From positions 1-64,000 of the forward strand of contig NZ_BCVF01000007.1 in assembly GCF_001591605.1 (NCBI RefSeq): a stretch of DNA of 64,000 nt, read 5' to 3'. Within the stretch, counting starts at the first letter, position 1; the number at the start of each line of letters is the position of its first letter. Below the pieces are notes generated by a model. It saw nothing but the letters and a program-made list of their open reading frames with translations. It did not search any database and was not told the origin of the DNA. Origin of the DNA: Bacillus badius NBRC 15713. Lineage in GTDB: Bacteria > Bacillota > Bacilli > Bacillales > Domibacillaceae. The position numbers were made by a program, and so were the translations under genes. Shown here one piece after another: positions 59,317 through 64,000 of this stretch.

Positions 59317-62272
59317 ACTCATCCCCCTTTATTTGGATCATCTCATTAATCGGCGTGAAATCCGGCCGTTTCCACTTTTCCTCCACTCTTACGCTGATCT
59401 GGGGAACGCGGTTTCCAAACCGGTGATTCACACGGGGCAGCGGAGACTCTCCGCTTTCTTCGATAACCTCCATCTTGACACTCATCTCTTTATAATTCGG
59501 CGTGTGGGTAATCTTATCGTGATAGCTGCTCGTTAAACGATTAACCGCTTCTTGTTCCTCCATGGAATTCATCGTTAAATACAGCTCGTTGCCCCTTACA
59601 CGGTCTGTGACGATCGCCCTGACTTTCACATGCCCGTAAGGAGAAGTTAACCGCACTAGCGCTCCATCTGAAACACCTCTCTGTTCAGCAAGTTCAGGCG
59701 ATATTTCCAGCCACGGATGCGGAACTTTATGCGTCAGCCCTTCTGATTTATAGGTCATATTTCCTTCATGGAAGTGCTCCAGCAAGCGGCCGTTGTTCAA
59801 ATGCAAATCATATTCCTCTCCTGCTTCATACGGAGGTGTAAAGTCCACCGGATACAATCTTGCCTTGCCATCAGGGAAGGCGAAACGCTCCCGATAAAGA
59901 AGAGGTGTATCCGTTCCATCAGCAGCCACCGGCCATACAAGGCTATTCCAGCCTTCCAGCCTCTCATAGCTTACCCCGGCAAAAATCGGAGCAAGCCGGG
60001 CCGCTTCGTCCATAATTTCGCTTGGATGCTGATAATTCCAGTCAGCTCCCATCCTTCTAGCCAACTCCTGAAAAATCATCCAGTCCGGTTTAGAGTCGCC
60101 CAGCGGTTCCATTACCTTATGAAACCTTTGAATTCTCCGCTCTGTATTCGTAAAGGTTCCTTCCTTCTCAGGGCTTGGTGCAGCCGGGAGAATAACATCG
60201 GCATATTGAGCGGTGCGGCTGAAGAAAACATCTTGAACAACAAAAAAGTCCAGCTGCTCAAAGTGCGCTTCTACATGGTTGGAATTAGAATCCACAAGGG
60301 CCATTTCTTCACCAAACAAATACATCGCCTTGATTTGGCCTGTTTGAATTCCTTCCACCATTTGGTGGTTGTTAAAGCCTGGCTCTGCCGGCAAATCAAC
60401 GCCCCATGCTTTTTCATAACGTTTTCTTACGCCGGCGTCTTGAACAGGCTCATATCCAGGAAACCAAGCCGGCATTGTTCCGAAATCACAGGCTCCCTGC
60501 ACATTATTATGCCCCCTGAGCGGATAAGCTCCTGTACCAGGGCGGCCGAAGTTGCCAGTAATCAACAGCAAATTGGCAATCGCTGTACTGGCATCGGTTG
60601 CTCCCATATGCTGTGTAATGCCCATTGCCCAAAGAGCGCACACTGATTTTGCTTCATGAATCATGGCAGCTACCTGAATCAGCTGTTCTTTCGCAAGACC
60701 GGTCGCCTCCTCGGCATACTCCAGCGTGAATTTCTCCAACGATAGAATATACTCGTCCAAGCCGTTCACCCGATTGTTTAGAAACTCTTGATCTTCCCAG
60801 CCTTGGTCCAATATATATTTTGTGACGGCAGAGATCCAAATAAGATCGGTGCTTGGCTTCGGACGGAAAAACAGATTTGCCCTTTGCGCCAGTTCGTTTT
60901 CCCTTAAATCCGCCACAATCAGCTTTTGCCCATTTAATTTGTGAGCCCTTTTCACTCTCGTGGCCAATACCGGATGCGACTCTGCCGCATTCGCTCCGAT
61001 TACAATGATCAATTCTGATTGCTCAATGTCTTGTATCGTTCCGGAATCTCCGCCGATGCCCACTGTTCTCATCAGTCCCGCAGTAGCCGGAGACTGGCAA
61101 TATCGTGAACAGTTATCCACATTGTTGGTGCCCATAACGGCGCGCGCCAGTTTTTGAAATAAAAAGTTTTCTTCGTTTGTACATTTGGAGGAAGCGATAT
61201 AGCCAATGGAATCAGCCCCATGCTGCTCCTTAATGGCGGTCAATTGGCTGGCGATCAAGTCAAGCGCTTCCTCCCATGTCGCTTCGACAAATTCATCCTC
61301 CCGCCGGATTAAAGGCTTTGTCAATCGCTCCTCGCTGTTGACAAAATCCCATCCCCATTTTCCTTTTACACAAGTTGAGATACCGTTGACAGGCGCCTCA
61401 GCGGAAGGTTCAATTTTTAAAATCTGCCGGTCCTTTGTCCACATTTCAAAGCTGCAGCCGACCCCGCAATATGTACAAACCGTTTTCGTCCGCTTAATGC
61501 GTGATTTCCTCATGGCCGCCTCTACCTCGGATATCGCAAAGATCTCTTTATAGCCGGGCTCTACTTCTTTAGTTAAGTCGATCATCGGCTCCAGGATTTT
61601 CGGGGGAATCGCCGTCAAATACCCAGCTTCGCCGAGCATGGATTTTTCCATTAATGCATTGCATGGACAAACAGTTACACAATGCCCGCATGATACACAC
61701 GAGGATTCATCAATCGGAACATCATTATCCCAAATCACCCTGGGAGCGTTCCGGCTCCAATCGATAGTGAGCGTTTCGTTGACCTGCAAGTCCTGGCAAG
61801 CCTCGACACACCTTCCGCACAAAATACACTGGTCAGGCTCGTATCGGTAAAAAGGATGCGAATGATCCGGGGGATAAGGCTTCGCTTCAAATTCATACTT
61901 TTGATGTTCAATCTCTAAATACTCGGCCGTATTGTGAACTGTGCAATTCCCGTTATTATTATCACAAACCGTACAATAGAGTTCATGGTTTTTCAGTATG
62001 CGCGACATCGCTTCATATTGAGCTTCCCGCACTGGCTTTGACAGGGTATCCACCTGCATGCCTGGTTCCGCTTTTACAGAACAGGCCCGCACCATCTCTC
62101 CCCCTACCTGCACAAAGCACGTATCACACGTTTGAATGGTTCCCAGGTTCGGATGGTAGCAAATACTAGGGATGAAATAGTTTCCTGACTGAGCGGCTTG
62201 TAAGATTGTTTGCCCAGGTGTAGCTGTAAACTCCTTATCATTGATGCGAATGGAGAATGAAGATCCTGACAT
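59291..62272 (-). CDS. fdhF: Molybdenum-dependent formate dehydrogenase alpha subunit
   Basis: 993-aa oxidoreductase. N-terminal [2Fe-2S] domain (Cys38, Cys49, Cys52, Cys64), further 4Fe-4S ligands at 150-159 and 192-204, Mo-domain [4Fe-4S] motif CTYCGVGC at 266-273, and bis-MGD domains to the end. The molybdenum ligand is Cys392 (SRYCQSPATAGL), so it is a cysteine, not selenocysteine, enzyme. Length and order match B. subtilis YjgC/YrhE. It would oxidise formate to CO2 in the cytoplasm, with electrons perhaps passing to NAD or quinone. AAGGAGG precedes the ATG. Confidence 0.92.
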   Translation of the reverse strand: MSGSSFSIRINDKEFTATPGQTILQAAQSGNYFIPSICYHPNLGTIQTCDTCFVQVGGEMVRACSVKAEPGMQVDTLSKPVREAQYEAMSRILKNHELYCTVCDNNNGNCTVHNTAEYLEIEHQKYEFEAKPYPPDHSHPFYRYEPDQCILCGRCVEACQDLQVNETLTIDWSRNAPRVIWDNDVPIDESSCVSCGHCVTVCPCNALMEKSMLGEAGYLTAIPPKILEPMIDLTKEVEPGYKEIFAISEVEAAMRKSRIKRTKTVCTYCGVGCSFEMWTKDRQILKIEPSAEAPVNGISTCVKGKWGWDFVNSEERLTKPLIRREDEFVEATWEEALDLIASQLTAIKEQHGADSIGYIASSKCTNEENFLFQKLARAVMGTNNVDNCSRYCQSPATAGLMRTVGIGGDSGTIQDIEQSELIIVIGANAAESHPVLATRVKRAHKLNGQKLIVADLRENELAQRANLFFRPKPSTDLIWISAVTKYILDQGWEDQEFLNNRVNGLDEYILSLEKFTLEYAEEATGLAKEQLIQVAAMIHEAKSVCALWAMGITQHMGATDASTAIANLLLITGNFGRPGTGAYPLRGHNNVQGACDFGTMPAWFPGYEPVQDAGVRKRYEKAWGVDLPAEPGFNNHQMVEGIQTGQIKAMYLFGEEMALVDSNSNHVEAHFEQLDFFVVQDVFFSRTAQYADVILPAAPSPEKEGTFTNTERRIQRFHKVMEPLGDSKPDWMIFQELARRMGADWNYQHPSEIMDEAARLAPIFAGVSYERLEGWNSLVWPVAADGTDTPLLYRERFAFPDGKARLYPVDFTPPYEAGEEYDLHLNNGRLLEHFHEGNMTYKSEGLTHKVPHPWLEISPELAEQRGVSDGALVRLTSPYGHVKVRAIVTDRVRGNELYLTMNSMEEQEAVNRLTSSYHDKITHTPNYKEMSVKMEVIEESGESPLPRVNHRFGNRVPQISVRVEEKWKRPDFTPINEMIQIKGDEYGEGSQAN

Positions 62273-62274
62273 TT

Positions 62275-63078
62275 TTATTCCTCCTTGCTTTCAAAACTGC
62301 TGTCTGGCACAAGCTCCTGCCGATAAGCTGTCCAATAAAACACGGAAACAAATAAAGTTCCTCCTATAGCATTCCCAATAAATACAAGAATAAAATTGCG
62401 AAAATAGTCCATCCAATTAAAGTGCCCTTCAAAGATAGCTGCCGGTATAATAAACATATTGGCGACCACGTGCTGAAAACCAATGGCGACAAATGCCATG
62501 ATAGGAAACCAGATCGCTAATATCTTTCCGCCGATGTCGTCCGCTCCATATGCCATCCAAACAGCCAGCCCGACGAGCCAGTTGCAGCCGATCGCCGAAA
62601 ATAAAACCGCCAGCGGCTCAGATTCTAATTTCGCTGCCGCTGTGGAGACGGTTTTTTCTAAATATGGCCCAGATGCCGTCAATTCAGCTATATGGCCGAA
62701 AAAATAAGCAACGAAGAGGGCCCCTATGAAATTGCTTATTGTAATCCAGAACCAATTCTTTATCAGCTGTGCTGCCGTGATACGCTTGGCAAGACAAGCC
62801 ATCGAAACAGCCATCATGTTGCCTGTTAACAGCTCTCCTCCGGCAACGATAATCAGCATAAGCCCCACCGGAAACACCGCAGCGCCTAAAAAAGCCGAGA
62901 AAGAGCCCCACTCATGAGGAAGACTGGCAATCACCCGTATATCTGCGAGATAACCAATGGAGATAAATGCCCCGCCTAAAAACCCTAACAACAGGACACT
63001 TAGAAACGGCAAGTGTACTTTTTTTGTTCCAGCTTCTATTGCCAGACGCGCAATATGCTGAGGATTGTGATAAGCCAC
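62275..63078 (-). CDS. Formate/nitrite-family channel
   Basis: 267-aa FNT-family channel with six membrane helices. GGAFISIGYLADIR, the MAVSMACLAKRITA helix, WFPIMAFVAIGFQHVVANMFIIPAAI with the central His gate, and NAIGGTLFVSVFYW follow the FocA/YrhG pattern. It starts with GTG after GGAGGAGGGAG, 2 nt before fdhF, so formate uptake is coupled to its oxidation. Confidence 0.9.
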   Translation of the reverse strand: MAYHNPQHIARLAIEAGTKKVHLPFLSVLLLGFLGGAFISIGYLADIRVIASLPHEWGSFSAFLGAAVFPVGLMLIIVAGGELLTGNMMAVSMACLAKRITAAQLIKNWFWITISNFIGALFVAYFFGHIAELTASGPYLEKTVSTAAAKLESEPLAVLFSAIGCNWLVGLAVWMAYGADDIGGKILAIWFPIMAFVAIGFQHVVANMFIIPAAIFEGHFNWMDYFRNFILVFIGNAIGGTLFVSVFYWTAYRQELVPDSSFESKEE

Positions 63079-63240
63079 CTCCCTCCTCCTTTCTTTTGCT
63101 TTTTTGGTATAGCATCTCCTGCAATCGAAACTTCATGAATAAATCAAGGGTGATTTCTTTGGTATATAACAAAAGAACACAGGTTATCTTTTTACATAGG
63201 AACCTTTTTCAGAAGCCAAGGAATAAGGAGGACATACATC

Positions 63241-63459
63241 ATGGAAAAAGAGCTGCTATTTGAGAGAATAAAGGGAATGATCCTATCTTCCTCCAAGAAG
63301 CCAAAATATATGTCTATCTCCACAGTAAAGGTTGCTGACATTCTAGGTGTAAGACCGAAAGATGTCGAGGAAGAATTGCAAAGACTTGTTCACGAGGGCA
63401 AGCTTATTAAATCCAAGCTGGAAGAAGCGCCGCATAGCGAGGTTTATTCTTTGCCTTAA
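63241..63459 (+). CDS. Small winged-helix-like protein, unknown
   Basis: 72 aa. KYMSISTVKVADILGVRPKDVEEELQRLVHEGKLIKSKLEEAP has the spacing of a winged helix-turn-helix. AAGGAGGAC precedes the ATG. It is divergent from the formate unit by 160 bp and might regulate it, but there is no direct evidence. A terminator follows. Confidence 0.65.
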   Translation: MEKELLFERIKGMILSSSKKPKYMSISTVKVADILGVRPKDVEEELQRLVHEGKLIKSKLEEAPHSEVYSLP

Positions 63460-63477
63460 GCGTGCCGGGACCCGAAT

Positions 63478-63507
63478 AAAAAGGCTGTCGTGATACAGCC
63501 TTTTTTT
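63478..63507. terminator. Terminator after winged-helix gene
   Basis: AAAAAGGCTGT / ACAGCCTTTTT stem with a 5-nt loop and seven Ts. Confidence 0.9.
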
Positions 63508-63663
63508 CGAGCTCCTTGTTCATAAAGAAGCTTCTAAGATTAAAATCTGATAAATCCAATTGTTTGACAGCGGCTTTTTTATCGTTTTAAACTAATAAAG
63601 TCAATAAGCTTACTTTTTATTTATCTTATCGATATAACGAATGGTTTAGATGGAGGGTTTTGT

Positions 63664-64000
63664 ATGTCAAAGGTTTTATTTATTAAAGCAAATCCGCGCC
63701 CGATTGATCAGTCGGTCAGCGTAAAGCTGTATCATGCTTTTGTAGACAGCTACAAGGAAACACATCCTCATGATGAAATAACCGAGCTTGATTTATTTCA
63801 AGAAGAGCTGCCTTATTACGGCACGGAGATGATTAACGGCATGTTCAAAACTGCGCGCGGCTTAGAGCTGACAGCAGAGGAACAAGCAGCCACAGCGACA
63901 GTGAATAAATATTTAAACCAATTTCTTGAGGCAGATAAAGTAATGATCGCCTTCCCGCTCTGGAACTTCACGGTTCCGGCAGCTCTGCACACGTATTTAG
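63664..64000 (+). CDS. azoR: FMN-dependent NADH-azoreductase (5' part)
   Basis: The open frame runs off the window end after 112 codons. MSKVLFIKANPRPIDQSVSV, ELDLFQEELPYYG and VMIAFPLWNFTVPAALHTYL are typical of AzoR/NQO-type flavodoxin-fold azoreductases that reduce azo dyes and quinones by two electrons. GGAGGG precedes the ATG at 63664. In B. subtilis azoR2 is MhqR-controlled; no clear MhqR box is seen here, only TATCGATA at 63627-63634. Confidence 0.88.
   Translation, partial: MSKVLFIKANPRPIDQSVSVKLYHAFVDSYKETHPHDEITELDLFQEELPYYGTEMINGMFKTARGLELTAEEQAATATVNKYLNQFLEADKVMIAFPLWNFTVPAALHTYL

Noticed and set aside
63600-63663. MhqR box upstream of the azoreductase gene
   Set aside because: Only a short TATCGATA palindrome is present; the ATCTCGA/TCGAGAT arms are missing.

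Overview
The window is chromosomal DNA of a low-to-middling-GC, endospore-former-type Bacillaceae bacterium; the genus cannot be settled from sequence alone. Evidence: strong AAGGAGG-type ribosome sites 6-9 nt before ATG/GTG/TTG starts, close relatives of Bacillus subtilis proteins (GsiB, Fer, YumC, MhqR, YitT, YjgC/YjgD, YhfH, OmpR-type two-component pair), sigma-B-like and sigma-54 (SigL)-type promoters, and abundant rho-independent terminators. No rRNA, tRNA, CRISPR array or intact insertion sequence was found.

Layout. (1) 1-2.7 kb: a decayed transposase remnant, a K+/H+ antiporter and two tandem GsiB-like stress proteins behind sigma-B-like promoters. (2) 2.7-14.3 kb: a 4-hydroxyphenylacetate (homoprotocatechuate) catabolic operon on the minus strand (DapA-like aldolase, hpaE, hpaB, hpaD, hpaC, an FAD-synthetase-like gene, split hpaG, hpaF, a solute:sodium symporter with a 37-aa partner), with a divergent LysR gene. 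(3) 14.3-16.2 kb: a membrane protein and a paired SMR efflux system. (4) 16.3-24.6 kb: a BCCT transporter, D-malate/tartrate dehydrogenase, aldehyde dehydrogenase, Rieske oxygenase, ferredoxin and ferredoxin reductase, divergent from a PAS/sigma-54 activator. Together these read as a carnitine-type quaternary-amine catabolic operon, with a matching -24/-12 promoter and an upstream palindrome. (5) 24.7-27.7 kb: YitT, MhqR with its operator, a flavin reductase and a DUF3267 protein. (6) 27.8-37.0 kb: a second Rieske region under a PrpR-type sigma-54 activator (2-hydroxyacid dehydrogenase, glutamate-dehydrogenase-like enzyme, amino acid permease, Rieske oxygenase, acyl-CoA synthetase). It contains relics of an aldehyde dehydrogenase and of a ferredoxin reductase. 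(7) 37-46 kb: MFS exporter, a DUF3055-like gene behind a structured leader, fluoride channel pair, YdhR, a lipoprotein, a LysR/hutG/gltS unit, YhfH and a Nudix hydrolase. (8) 46-50.8 kb: a frameshifted PLD-helicase-DUF3427 gene, two acetyltransferases and a second DUF3055-like gene with a sigma-54-type promoter. (9) 51-55.4 kb: a two-component system convergent with a haem/ferric-reductase-like membrane protein, ApbE and a secreted copper-amine-oxidase-domain protein. (10) 55.5-58.3 kb: YjbQ and a small cluster of decayed, possibly defence-related genes. (11) 58.4-63.5 kb: a formate dehydrogenase/formate channel unit. The window ends inside an azoreductase gene.

How the parts fit. The dominant theme is oxidative use of small organic compounds: aromatic 4-hydroxyphenylacetate, quaternary amines, histidine-derived formiminoglutamate and formate. 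The two Rieske regions share sigma-54 control and appear historically related. The second has lost its own reductase and aldehyde dehydrogenase, so its oxygenase, if active, may borrow electrons from the ferredoxin/reductase of the first. Functions of individual enzymes are assigned by recognised family motifs; substrates of the two Rieske systems are inference from gene context.
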